Source: Candidatus Margulisiibacteriota bacterium
GTDB lineage: Bacteria > Margulisbacteria > Termititenacia > Termititenacales > Termititenacaceae
Direction: 5' to 3'
Assembly: GCA_031267055.1 (NCBI GenBank)
Contig: JAIRZV010000130.1
Span: forward strand, 1 to 23,340
Length of the DNA: 23,340 nt
A program made the translations under genes and the position numbers. Every line of letters begins with the position of its first letter. Within the stretch, counting starts at the first letter, position 1. The notes beneath the pieces are model-generated. The model was not told the origin of the DNA, searched no databases, and worked only from the letters and a program-made list of their open reading frames with translations. Shown here one piece after another: positions 1-6,978 of this stretch.

Positions 1-1135
1 AAAATCTCAACGCTACATCACGCTGGACAGCGCGTATATCACGCCGCCGGAAATTTGTGGCACGCGTTTTGAAGCGGACTTTCACAGATTGCAGAAAAAT
101 TTGCTGGCTTTGTACGAGCAATTTTACGCAAAACTAAAAATTTATATTTGGAAAAAACACGCTGATCTGGCCGCCGCGCCGCAAAATAAAAATCTGCTGG
201 AAGGCTGGGCCAAAGAGGACGCGCGCTATATCACCAGTCTGTCCGTCGGCGCGCAGGCCGGCCTGACTCTCAACGCGCGCAATCTGGAGAAAATGCTGAG
301 GCGTTTTGCTTCGCACTCTTTGCAGGAAATACGCGATCTGGGCGCCGGTTTACACGCGCTGGTCAGGGATATTGCGCCGTCCATTATCAAGTATCCCGAA
401 GCCAACGCTTATGACCGCGATACATACGCTGATTTGCGTAAATATACGCAAAAAATTATCAAAAAAAATAGCCTTATTTCACGAAAAAATAAGTTATGTC
501 GATTGGTCGATTACACTAAAAATGGTGACGCCAAAATACTCGCCGCGCTGACCGCTGGATCGGCAAATTTGTCCTACAAAGACGCTTTGGCTGCCGTGCA
601 AAAAATGACCCTGAAACAAAAACGGGAAATTTTCAAAATCTGCGTGCAAAACATGCAAATGTGGGACGTCATGCTGCGCGAGTACGAATTGGCGGAGCTT
701 ACCTTTGAATTAATTGTTTCGGCTAGTTGTTTTGCCCAGCTCAAAAGACATCGTTTGCTCACTTTGCTGGCTGCGGATTATGAGCCGGCTCTGGGTCTGC
801 GCCTGCCGCCGGCGATCGAGGCGGTCGGTCTGGCCAGAGATTTTGTCCGCGCGGCTCACGACGCGGAAAAACTTTACACGCAGCTCCAGAAAGAAAATCC
901 TGCGGCAGCGGATTACGTACTCACCAACGCGCATCAGCGCCGCGTCATCTGCAAAGTAAATCTGCGCGAGTTGTATCACATCTCACGTCTGCGTGAGGAC
1001 GCGCACGCCCAGTGGGACATACGCGAAATTTCTACGTTGATGACCGCCGCCGCGCGCGAAGTTTTTCCGCTGACCGCGTCTTTCCTCGGTGGCAAGGATC
1101 AATACGCCGAGTTGCGCGCCAAGGTTTGCTGGTAA
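1..1135 (+). CDS. thyX: ThyX-like flavin-dependent thymidylate synthase, tandem-domain, 5' truncated by window
   Basis: The frame is open from base 2, so the start lies outside the window and about 377 residues are visible. ThyX makes dTMP from dUMP using FAD/NADPH and methylene-tetrahydrofolate. The first visible residues, KSQRYITLD, look like the end of a ThyX signature (RHRxxSxNExSxRY). About 230 residues later a second ThyX-like region begins, with a degenerate motif QLKRHRLLTLLAADY, followed by the C-terminal ThyX pattern around NLRELYHISRLREDAHAQWDI and EVFPLTASF. The protein therefore appears to carry two ThyX domains, the second lacking the motif serine; ordinary ThyX is about 220-250 residues with one domain. 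An internal TTG at 89 is not the start, because the homology extends upstream. The gene is convergent with the DUF4160-DUF2442 pair. Family assignment is good; activity of the second domain is doubtful. Confidence 0.8.
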   Translation, partial: KSQRYITLDSAYITPPEICGTRFEADFHRLQKNLLALYEQFYAKLKIYIWKKHADLAAAPQNKNLLEGWAKEDARYITSLSVGAQAGLTLNARNLEKMLRRFASHSLQEIRDLGAGLHALVRDIAPSIIKYPEANAYDRDTYADLRKYTQKIIKKNSLISRKNKLCRLVDYTKNGDAKILAALTAGSANLSYKDALAAVQKMTLKQKREIFKICVQNMQMWDVMLREYELAELTFELIVSASCFAQLKRHRLLTLLAADYEPALGLRLPPAIEAVGLARDFVRAAHDAEKLYTQLQKENPAAADYVLTNAHQRRVICKVNLRELYHISRLREDAHAQWDIREISTLMTAAAREVFPLTASFLGGKDQYAELRAKVCW

Positions 1136-1147
1136 GTCTAAATTTTT

Positions 1148-1402
1148 TTACTGGTTTTTTGCAGGAACACTTTGTTCGTAAAGCTCATGCGGCGCAATGT
1201 CTTGACCATTGGCCCATTCGATTCCTCGTCCGCCTGATATTAAACGAACAGTTTTAAAATAATTAATATCGTGTAATTCACTATACCAATTCCCGGAAAT
1301 ATAAGGTAAAACTTCAAAAATTTTATTTTCACCGGTTTCATACGACAACAAAAGTCGGTAAGCATCAAGAGGAACAACTTTTTTTATTTTGGGCTGCAGC
1401 AT
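1148..1402 (-). CDS. DUF2442 domain protein, probable partner of the DUF4160 protein
   Basis: This 84-residue protein resembles the DUF2442 family: an N-terminal strand region (KKVVPLDAYRLLLSYETGENKIFEV), a central segment with WYSELHDINYFKTVRL and the family-typical GRGIEWANGQDIAPHELYE near the C-terminus. DUF2442 proteins are frequently encoded next to DUF4160 proteins, and the pair is regarded as a candidate type II toxin-antitoxin or small regulatory module. That role is known only by association. The gene starts 9 nt after the stop of the DUF4160 gene, so the two are very likely cotranscribed from the promoter at about 1696-1704. The stop lies 12 bp from the stop of the convergent thyX-like gene. 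Which partner is toxic, if either, cannot be read from the sequence. Confidence 0.8.
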   Translation of the reverse strand: MLQPKIKKVVPLDAYRLLLSYETGENKIFEVLPYISGNWYSELHDINYFKTVRLISGGRGIEWANGQDIAPHELYEQSVPAKNQ

Positions 1403-1411
1403 AGTAATCTT

Positions 1412-1678
1412 CTATTGCAAAGGAGCGATTTTGAAAAATTGCTCGCCGTTTTCCAAAAGATGCCAGTTTGCTTGTAATTCTTCCTGATGTATTTCCAGCC
1501 AAGCGTTTAGCAGTTTCATTTTGGCAGTCGGCATATCGCCTTCTAGTTTTTGGCCGTCTATTGTTACAACAACTTCTTTGCCGGAATATTCAGCATGTAC
1601 GTGTGGTAAATGATGTTTGCCTGATTTTTCTTTGTACATTCTAACGATTATTCCGTAAAACATTGATATTACCGGCAT
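1412..1678 (-). CDS. DUF4160 domain protein
   Basis: This 88-residue protein matches the DUF4160 pattern from its first residues: MPVISMFYGIIVRMYKEKSG, then HHLPHVHAEYSGKEVVVTIDG (family hallmark PPHxHxxYG/SG), and a C-terminal helix with LLNAWLEIHQEELQANW. The start at 1678 is supported by AGGAGG four bases upstream and by the conserved N-terminus. It is the first gene of a two-gene minus-strand unit with the DUF2442 gene. Such pairs are widespread in bacterial genomes and are treated as putative toxin-antitoxin modules; the biochemical activity is unknown. It lies next to a palindromic repeat and a large unrecognised gene, typical accessory-region company. Confidence 0.82.
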   Translation of the reverse strand: MPVISMFYGIIVRMYKEKSGKHHLPHVHAEYSGKEVVVTIDGQKLEGDMPTAKMKLLNAWLEIHQEELQANWHLLENGEQFFKIAPLQ

Positions 1679-1682
1679 AAAA

Positions 1683-1704
1683 CCTCCTATGTAAAATTAT
1701 AGCA
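1683..1704 (-). promoter_or_regulatory. Extended -10 promoter and Shine-Dalgarno site for the DUF4160-DUF2442 unit
   Basis: Read on the minus strand the sequence is TGCTATAAT (1704-1696), a perfect extended -10 element, followed by AGGAGG at 1688-1683 and ATG at 1678. The expected transcription start falls almost at the Shine-Dalgarno site, so the untranslated leader is only about 10 nt. No good -35 box at the usual spacing is visible, as expected for extended -10 promoters. Confidence 0.65.
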
Positions 1705-1771
1705 TATCTTTTTTCACAAATTTTCAATCAATAAATTTCAATGCATTTTAAAGACCTATTTTGTCGATAAA

Positions 1772-1887
1772 AAGCAGAGCGAATATTTTGCCGCCGCGCG
1801 CCGTGGCCTCTCACTTAACGTCGGCTACTTTGTAGCCTTGTTAAGTTCGAGCCAAAACGCGCTTACGGCAAAATATTCACTCTGCTT
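1772..1887. repeat. Type-1 palindromic element, copy 1 (116 bp)
   Basis: The 22-nt arms 1772-1793 and 1866-1887 are complementary at 21 of 22 positions. Inside are further paired blocks: GCGCG/CGCGC, CTTAAC/GTTAAG and a central GGCTAC-TTT-GTAGCC hairpin. The whole can fold as one long interrupted hairpin on either strand. Related copies lie at 8029-8141 and 11203-11302, with partial copies at 9366-9406 and possibly 13134-13158. The core TCTCACTTAACGTCG and GTTAAGTTCG is conserved between copies. No target-site duplication or coding capacity is apparent. It separates the divergent DUF4160 unit from the downstream two-gene unit. Confidence 0.85.
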
Positions 1888-1933
1888 CGTTGTGTTAGTG
1901 AGGAGTATATTTTCTAAAAAAGTGGGTATAGCT

Positions 1934-2119
1934 ATGGCTGAAAATAATTTTAAAATTCGGGAGCGCGAGATCATGACTGGGGAAATCAAACCGCAGATTT
2001 TGTCTTTGGAAGAAATAGTGCGCCGGCAAGAAATAGCCAAGTATGGTCAGGCGGTCAGCGCGACCTGTCCGGTTGTCCGCAGAACCGACGGTCCGACTAT
2101 CATCGCGGTGGAGGAATAG
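1934..2119 (+). CDS. Small hypothetical protein preceding the 1376-residue protein
   Basis: This is a 61-residue protein from the ATG at 1934. The frame is open further upstream, but that stretch runs through the right half of the palindromic element, so an earlier start is unlikely; a GTG at 1922 is an alternative. The sequence is hydrophilic and partly helical (SLEEIVRRQEIAKYGQAV), with a short C-terminal segment TCPVVRRTDGPTIIAVEE. There is no signal peptide or membrane segment. The stop (2117-2119) is 3 nt before the ATG of the large gene, so the two are almost certainly coupled. The Shine-Dalgarno site for this gene is weak. I do not recognise the family; a small partner or chaperone of the large protein is a guess based only on the arrangement. 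Confidence 0.6.
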   Translation: MAENNFKIREREIMTGEIKPQILSLEEIVRRQEIAKYGQAVSATCPVVRRTDGPTIIAVEE

Positions 2120-2122
2120 GGT

Positions 2123-5100
2123 ATGAGATTTTGGAATACCAATCTTGTTGGTGGAGCTGCTACTTCTACCACTTATTATTATGTATCAAACGAAGGCCAG
2201 CAACAAAAAATAGAAGGTACAAGCGACATTAATGATAAAGACTATCATGATGAATACGATGTTTCTGGCAAACAAGTTACTGGAAAGCAATTATTCGATG
2301 AAAATAAGTCGGCATTACTGGATATATTTGTGAAACAAATGGCAACGAAAGATCCGCCTGATATAGCCGGACTAGCGACCCTTTATAATAATGCTCAAAG
2401 TTTGCAGCCACCAGCCGGGAAATCAGTGCTTAATGCGCTATTTAATAGTCAAGTGAGCAACCCAGAAGTTTATAATAAAAGGGGCATAGTGACGTATGAA
2501 CTAATAAAACAAATGGTGACAAAATCCCCACCTGATATAGAAAGATTGACTGCCCTTTGTGAACATCTTGATTTGAAGGGATACACTGAAGAAGGAGGAA
2601 CACTAGAAAGCCTTTATAATGACTGGGGGCTTATAGAAAATAGTGTTCCTAAAAGTAGCTTCGATCAATTGATACAAAATGTTAAAAGTACTCTGCAAAA
2701 TGTTGCGGGCGTTTCTGATGACTTAAAAGCTTTCCTGAATCTGAGCGAGGGGGGGGCGACGACGAGCCAAGCCCCAAATGATTCAAGTAAAAGCGGCGAG
2801 GTTAATTCTGGTTTTGTGGCTAATGGAATATCCCAAAATATCGTTGCCGGACTAAGTCAGGAAAACAATGGAGTTTCAGGAATTGATCTCAAAAAATATA
2901 TGTCTGCAGAAGAAGTTTTAGAAGCCAACACTGCATTGAGAGCGTCTAGAACAAGTGGCATGAGTAATGATGTTTTTGAGAATCAGTATGGTATGTCTAG
3001 ATCTAACGCCGAAAACATTATAGAAAATATAATCAAGGAGTCTGCCCAGCAGAATAGATTAGACAATTTATTTTTTGATCTGAGAAGCGAAAATGGTTCA
3101 CCTGAGACGCTTAATAATGCCCGCACTGTGCTCATGAATACTATGTTGAGAATGTATGGCGGCAGTAGCAGAGAAGCAAAAATTGTAACTTCGTTCATAG
3201 ATAAGTATTTGACAGAGCTTATTGTGCCGACGGACGAGATTTCCACTGAAAATGCTAAGCTTGTTTTTGACATTATAAGAGGGACTGGCAAAGAGCCTAA
3301 TTTTTCAAACTTGGCTAATATTACCAAACATCTCTTAAATGGCAGCACTAACGATAAACTTTTATTGACCAGTTTAATGTTGTACCGAGACGAGAAGGGT
3401 GCTTATCCTTTCCAGCAAACCTTGCGTTATCTGATATTTAATAAGGATGTGGCTGGGATTGGCGGTCCTCATCTAACGAGAAGTATCTGTGACTTTACAG
3501 AAAACATTAAAATACCGGCAGATATGGATAATAAAGAAGGAAATATAGCCATGCTGGTTTCGCTCAAGACAGAGTTTGCCAATGGCGCGGCTCTGGTCAA
3601 ATATGACCATGATTTTGACGGTAAAATAAGTCATGCTGAAATGCACGGCGGGATCAATATTGGTACAGACTCAAACGGACAGCCTAAATATAGTTTTGCT
3701 ATGAATCCTCAAGACGCTATGCTTTTTTATAGCGAGCTGGTCAATAGAGGCACGCATTTTGCTTATGGCGCGGAATCTCGACTCAGCAGTGATGCCGAGG
3801 ACCCTAATAAACCTAATGCTAGTCTCTCTAGCGATCCAAATAAGGCTCTTAAGCAAGTAATGGATCATCTGATCGGGCAGAACTCAAACATCAAATTCGG
3901 CGCGGGAATATCGATGCTCCTGTTTGGCGGTTATGTCGGCGGTGTCGCCGCGCTGGCCGGAATATGTCCGCCCTTGGCCGTGCTGCTGGGTGTGGTTACC
4001 GCGGAATCTATTGGCGGCGTTGCCGCTGCCGGTGGGGATGCGGTCAGTAACGCGCAGGCGCGCTTGATGTTTGCCAATAGTCTGCCGGTAATACAGAGGA
4101 TCTTTCAGGATGGCGGTTTGTTGAGTTTTAGTCAAAATGAGTTGAATAAGTTTATGGAAGGACTTAGTGAGATATATATACAAAATGACGAACAGAAGGA
4201 AATGGTAGAAGAACTATTGAGGGCGATTCGTATAGGTATTGAGAATATGGATAATGGAGAAGACAAAAACAGGTGTAAGGATCGTATGACAAGAGCTATA
4301 ACAGCTTTAGAACGAAAAGGGCTGAAAGCAGAATACGAAAAAAATAACAAAGGAGAAGACATTCTTGATAAACCAATAAACAATTTTGCTAAATTTAGAA
4401 ACCTATTTAGGAACGAAGTAACAGGAGCTAAGCTTGATTTTGAAGAAATATCTAAACAAAATGAAAACAAGATAGACTTTACGAACCTGCTTGTTGATAC
4501 CACTCCGCGCAACCCGGAAGAGGCATATAAACCCAAAGCGGATGACGTGGATATGAAGGGAATTCAGCTTCCCGACGGCACAACAGTTGACATCAGCGGC
4601 TATATTAAAGACCCTCAGGTGAGAAGGATTTTAGAGCGCACCAGTTCGCCTATGGGTTTGGACACCAAGCCGGCAGGCATTATCCGCGGCTCGGATTTTG
4701 CCGCGTTAAGTGAAAATGACCGTCTTAGTCTCATCCGGGATATTTTTAACGCTAATTCTGTGCCGGCTCTGAGTGTAGACCAAAAGCTGGAAGTATTGCT
4801 TGATCTGGTGGAAAAATGGGGCGGCGAGGATAGTCCCGGCGGCAAGGCTCTGCTGGATACTCTCTTTAAATATTGCTACAACGGCGATAACAATAGCACC
4901 AATGGACATCCTACAATGTCTCCGGCTTTTACCAGTGCGATAAACAATAAGCTCAACGCTAATAAGGGTGGCGCCCTTACAAGATACCTCGAAAATCCCT
5001 CAAACTATTCTGTTCTGCGCAAAGTTGTCCGGCATTGTCTTGATGCGGACGACGAAGAGAAAAACAACAGGAATCATGGTCTTACACAAAGCCGCCAGGT

Positions 5101-6253
5101 CTTGAAGACTTTGTTGGGAAGCAGTGAGATCGCTTTGGTCAAGAATACTTTATTTATTATTCAAGAAGCTTTTGACGCTACCGGCGGCGCGATCTGGGAT
5201 AGTGATGTTCGCTGGGCGCTCACGGGATCCAAAAACGGCAGGCCTACTGCGCCTTTATTCAATGAAGGTGATTTAGCCTTGACGTGCGTGATAGGAAACG
5301 ACGGCGCAACTGTTATAACTGTTAAAGATGCGCTGGAAGGTATATTGACTAAAGGCCAAAACTTAAAACTGGAAAGGGTACTTCCGCCTAGTACTAATGC
5401 TGCCAGTAATGACAGGTTCGCGGACGCCCAGAGGCGTATAGCCACAGCGAAAAATGTGCTTCTTAGTGAGCAATATAGGGAATGTATAGACGCTAGTTTC
5501 TCTTCTCTTTCTTCTCTTGACATCAACAAAGATACTTTTGTCCGAGTCATTAGCGAAAACTGTCCATTTATCGATTTGCGTAGTCTGAGTGAGAATCAGG
5601 TCAAAGAGTTTATAAAGGCTTTCGCAGATAATATGAAGTTGGCACGAGAAATCGATCCTACTTCTTCAGATGAGGAAAAGGCGTACAAGAAGAAAACCTT
5701 GATAGAGCAAACACAAGAAATGTTTACTAAGGTAGGTATGGGGGAAGTCTTTGCCAAAGCGTACTCGTCAGAACATTATGTCTTGGGTATTTATGATAAA
5801 GATAAATCATATAAAGAATCTTCCCGCGCGGAACAGGTCAACAGAAATGGCGGCGACAATACCAGGGCATTGAGTTACCAATATATTGCCCCGGGGTCTG
5901 ATTCGGGAGCTGTGGCTTCGTTCCGCAATTCTACTTTCAATAGTGGCGGCGGCGGCATAAGCAGAAATGGAAATACTCCTTATGAGATGGCGCTGGCTGA
6001 TAAGGATACGAAGATTCATAGAGGACCTGAGGGCGAGATATATTTCGTTGTTAAGATAGGTGGTAAAGAAATAAAGATTCAGCCGCAGAAATTTACAAAA
6101 GATGGACCCAAAGGTATAGAGCTAGATCACGTGTCAGAGGAAAATTTAAAAGACGCGTTGCTGGCTGAATTAAGAAAAGAAAATAGTGTGGGGTTTGAGC
6201 TAACTGAGTATCCACCGCCTGCCCAAGCGCCATCGCCGCCTGAGCAACCGTAA
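2123..6253 (+). CDS. Unrecognised 1376-residue protein with EF-hand loop and glycine-rich membrane hairpin
   Basis: The start is set by GGAGG at 2110-2114, 8 nt before the ATG. No signal peptide is visible. Residues about 64-112 and 122-170 form a diverged internal duplication sharing KQMxTKxPPDIxxLxxL. A canonical EF-hand calcium loop lies at 495-506 (DHDFDGKISHAE, with all coordinating positions present). Residues about 592-638 are a hydrophobic, glycine-rich stretch with a CPP turn, able to form a two-helix membrane hairpin. Charged helical regions follow, and the tail ends in EYPPPAQAPSPPEQP. Base composition is mosaic: the hairpin and 4500-5400 regions resemble the arg genes, while 2150-3400 and 4140-4500 are AT-richer. 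The gene sits between two toxin-antitoxin-like modules and follows a 61-residue gene. An unconventionally exported effector or surface protein is possible, but no function can be assigned. Confidence 0.8.
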   Translation: MRFWNTNLVGGAATSTTYYYVSNEGQQQKIEGTSDINDKDYHDEYDVSGKQVTGKQLFDENKSALLDIFVKQMATKDPPDIAGLATLYNNAQSLQPPAGKSVLNALFNSQVSNPEVYNKRGIVTYELIKQMVTKSPPDIERLTALCEHLDLKGYTEEGGTLESLYNDWGLIENSVPKSSFDQLIQNVKSTLQNVAGVSDDLKAFLNLSEGGATTSQAPNDSSKSGEVNSGFVANGISQNIVAGLSQENNGVSGIDLKKYMSAEEVLEANTALRASRTSGMSNDVFENQYGMSRSNAENIIENIIKESAQQNRLDNLFFDLRSENGSPETLNNARTVLMNTMLRMYGGSSREAKIVTSFIDKYLTELIVPTDEISTENAKLVFDIIRGTGKEPNFSNLANITKHLLNGSTNDKLLLTSLMLYRDEKGAYPFQQTLRYLIFNKDVAGIGGPHLTRSICDFTENIKIPADMDNKEGNIAMLVSLKTEFANGAALVKYDHDFDGKISHAEMHGGINIGTDSNGQPKYSFAMNPQDAMLFYSELVNRGTHFAYGAESRLSSDAEDPNKPNASLSSDPNKALKQVMDHLIGQNSNIKFGAGISMLLFGGYVGGVAALAGICPPLAVLLGVVTAESIGGVAAAGGDAVSNAQARLMFANSLPVIQRIFQDGGLLSFSQNELNKFMEGLSEIYIQNDEQKEMVEELLRAIRIGIENMDNGEDKNRCKDRMTRAITALERKGLKAEYEKNNKGEDILDKPINNFAKFRNLFRNEVTGAKLDFEEISKQNENKIDFTNLLVDTTPRNPEEAYKPKADDVDMKGIQLPDGTTVDISGYIKDPQVRRILERTSSPMGLDTKPAGIIRGSDFAALSENDRLSLIRDIFNANSVPALSVDQKLEVLLDLVEKWGGEDSPGGKALLDTLFKYCYNGDNNSTNGHPTMSPAFTSAINNKLNANKGGALTRYLENPSNYSVLRKVVRHCLDADDEEKNNRNHGLTQSRQVLKTLLGSSEIALVKNTLFIIQEAFDATGGAIWDSDVRWALTGSKNGRPTAPLFNEGDLALTCVIGNDGATVITVKDALEGILTKGQNLKLERVLPPSTNAASNDRFADAQRRIATAKNVLLSEQYRECIDASFSSLSSLDINKDTFVRVISENCPFIDLRSLSENQVKEFIKAFADNMKLAREIDPTSSDEEKAYKKKTLIEQTQEMFTKVGMGEVFAKAYSSEHYVLGIYDKDKSYKESSRAEQVNRNGGDNTRALSYQYIAPGSDSGAVASFRNSTFNSGGGGISRNGNTPYEMALADKDTKIHRGPEGEIYFVVKIGGKEIKIQPQKFTKDGPKGIELDHVSEENLKDALLAELRKENSVGFELTEYPPPAQAPSPPEQP
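2749..2756 (+). repeat. G8 homopolymer inside the 1376-residue protein gene
   Basis: Eight consecutive G residues occur in a low-complexity linker (LSEGGATTSQ) at about residue 210. At this length the downstream frame stays open to the natural stop at 6251. The tract is in the range where slipped-strand mispairing becomes appreciable, but a single in-frame tract is weak evidence for regulation. Confidence 0.5.
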
Positions 6254-6256
6254 ATC

Positions 6257-6284
6257 TTGACTTTTTATTCAAAAACAGTATAAT
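6257..6284 (+). promoter_or_regulatory. Sigma70-type promoter ahead of brnT and the arg genes
   Basis: TTGACT (6257-6262) and TATAAT (6279-6284) are separated by 16 bp, the best -35/-10 pair in the window. It begins immediately after the stop codon of the large gene. The expected start of transcription is near 6291, followed by GGAG at 6299-6302 and the GTG start at 6310. Because brnT, brnA, the 64-residue gene and argC overlap, this promoter probably also feeds the arginine genes. Confidence 0.75.
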
Positions 6285-6309
6285 TTATATACCAAAACGG
6301 AGTAAAAAC

Positions 6310-6576
6310 GTGGGTTTTGAATTTGACGAGCGCAAAAGCCGGGCTAATCTGGCGAAACACGGCATCGATTTTGTGCAAGCGCAAAGTTTGTGGGATGACG
6401 ATAATTTGGTGGGATTTGAAGTCAACACAGCATCAGAACTGCGGCATATATTGATAGGCCGGCTTGGTGGAAAGTATTATACAGCAGTAATTACTTATAG
6501 AGGAGAAAATGTGCGGATCATTTCCGTGCGGCGGTCACGCAAAAAAGAGGAGGATTTTTATGAAAATAACAGCTGA
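6310..6576 (+). CDS. brnT: BrnT family toxin (type II toxin-antitoxin)
   Basis: This 88-residue protein has the BrnT signature: FEFDERKSRANLAKHGIDF at the N-terminus, a LWDDD segment, and ILIGRLGGKYYTAVITYRGENVRIISVRRSRKKEEDFY at the C-terminus. BrnT toxins adopt a RelE-like fold and act as ribonucleases that inhibit translation. The start is GTG at 6310 with GGAG 7 nt upstream; the length fits the family. The last 17 nt overlap the antitoxin gene, the usual toxin-first order for brnTA. BrnTA modules are normally autorepressed by the antitoxin complex at their promoter, here presumably the one at 6257-6284. The promoter and the downstream coupling to argC are the unusual parts of this locus. 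Confidence 0.9.
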   Translation: MGFEFDERKSRANLAKHGIDFVQAQSLWDDDNLVGFEVNTASELRHILIGRLGGKYYTAVITYRGENVRIISVRRSRKKEEDFYENNS

Positions 6577-6787
6577 AGAATTCGACAAAAAATTTGAGGC
6601 AGGCGAGGATGTTTTTCCATATTTGGATTTAAACAGCGTTTATCACCCAAATAAAGTAAAAAGAATAAATGTAGATATTCCTGCGTGGATGGTGAAATCT
6701 CTGGATAGAGAAGCTGTGCGTCTCGGCGTCACCAGACAATCCGTTGTCAAATTCTGGCTGGCCGAACGTCTTGGCTCTGCAGCATGA
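6560..6787 (+). CDS. brnA: BrnA/CopG-type antitoxin
   Basis: This 75-residue protein begins at ATG 6560, preceded by GAGGAGG; a longer upstream reading (from 6509) lies inside brnT and is rejected. The N-terminus (ITAEEFDKKFEAGEDVFPYLDL) is the toxin-neutralising part usual in this family. The C-terminus VKRINVDIPAWMVKSLDREA-VRLGVTRQSVVKFWLAERL is a ribbon-helix-helix DNA-binding domain (strand, helix A, helix B). It would neutralise BrnT and repress the shared promoter. The gene overlaps brnT by 17 nt and its own stop overlaps the next start (ATGA at 6784-6787), so translation is coupled onward to the 64-residue gene and argC. Confidence 0.88.
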   Translation: MKITAEEFDKKFEAGEDVFPYLDLNSVYHPNKVKRINVDIPAWMVKSLDREAVRLGVTRQSVVKFWLAERLGSAA

Positions 6788-6978
6788 CTGCCCCAAACAC
6801 CGAACGCATTTTAGCCGAAATCGCCGCCGCGCGGTTTGCGCCGCCGGAAAAATCTTTCGCCGAACGCAAGGCCGAGCTGTATCCGAAATTTGAGAACTTT
6901 GCTAAAATCGTGGAGCAATACATCGATGATCCGCGGATACTGGCGGAGCTGGCCGCGATCAGGAAGAAGCTGCAATGA
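6784..6978 (+). CDS. Small helical hypothetical protein between brnA and argC
   Basis: This 64-residue, charged, probably all-helical protein (ERILAEIAAARF, FAERKAELYPKFENFAKIVEQYI, PRILAELAAIRKKLQ) has no membrane segment or recognisable motif. Its ATG overlaps the brnA stop (ATGA), and its TGA overlaps the argC ATG (ATGA at 6975-6978), so it is tightly coupled on both sides. The coding composition, with GC-rich third positions in places, matches the neighbouring arg genes rather than the large AT-rich gene upstream. I do not recognise the family. It could be a small arg-associated factor or simply a conserved linker gene. Confidence 0.65.
   Translation: MTAPNTERILAEIAAARFAPPEKSFAERKAELYPKFENFAKIVEQYIDDPRILAELAAIRKKLQ

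Noticed and set aside
1838..1933. Upstream extension of the 61-residue gene
   Set aside because: The added codons run through the right half of a palindromic repeat and read as non-conserved residues.
6220..6253. Cell-wall sorting signal at the end of the large protein
   Set aside because: The tail is proline-rich but lacks an LPXTG-like motif, a hydrophobic segment and a basic end, and the protein has no signal peptide.
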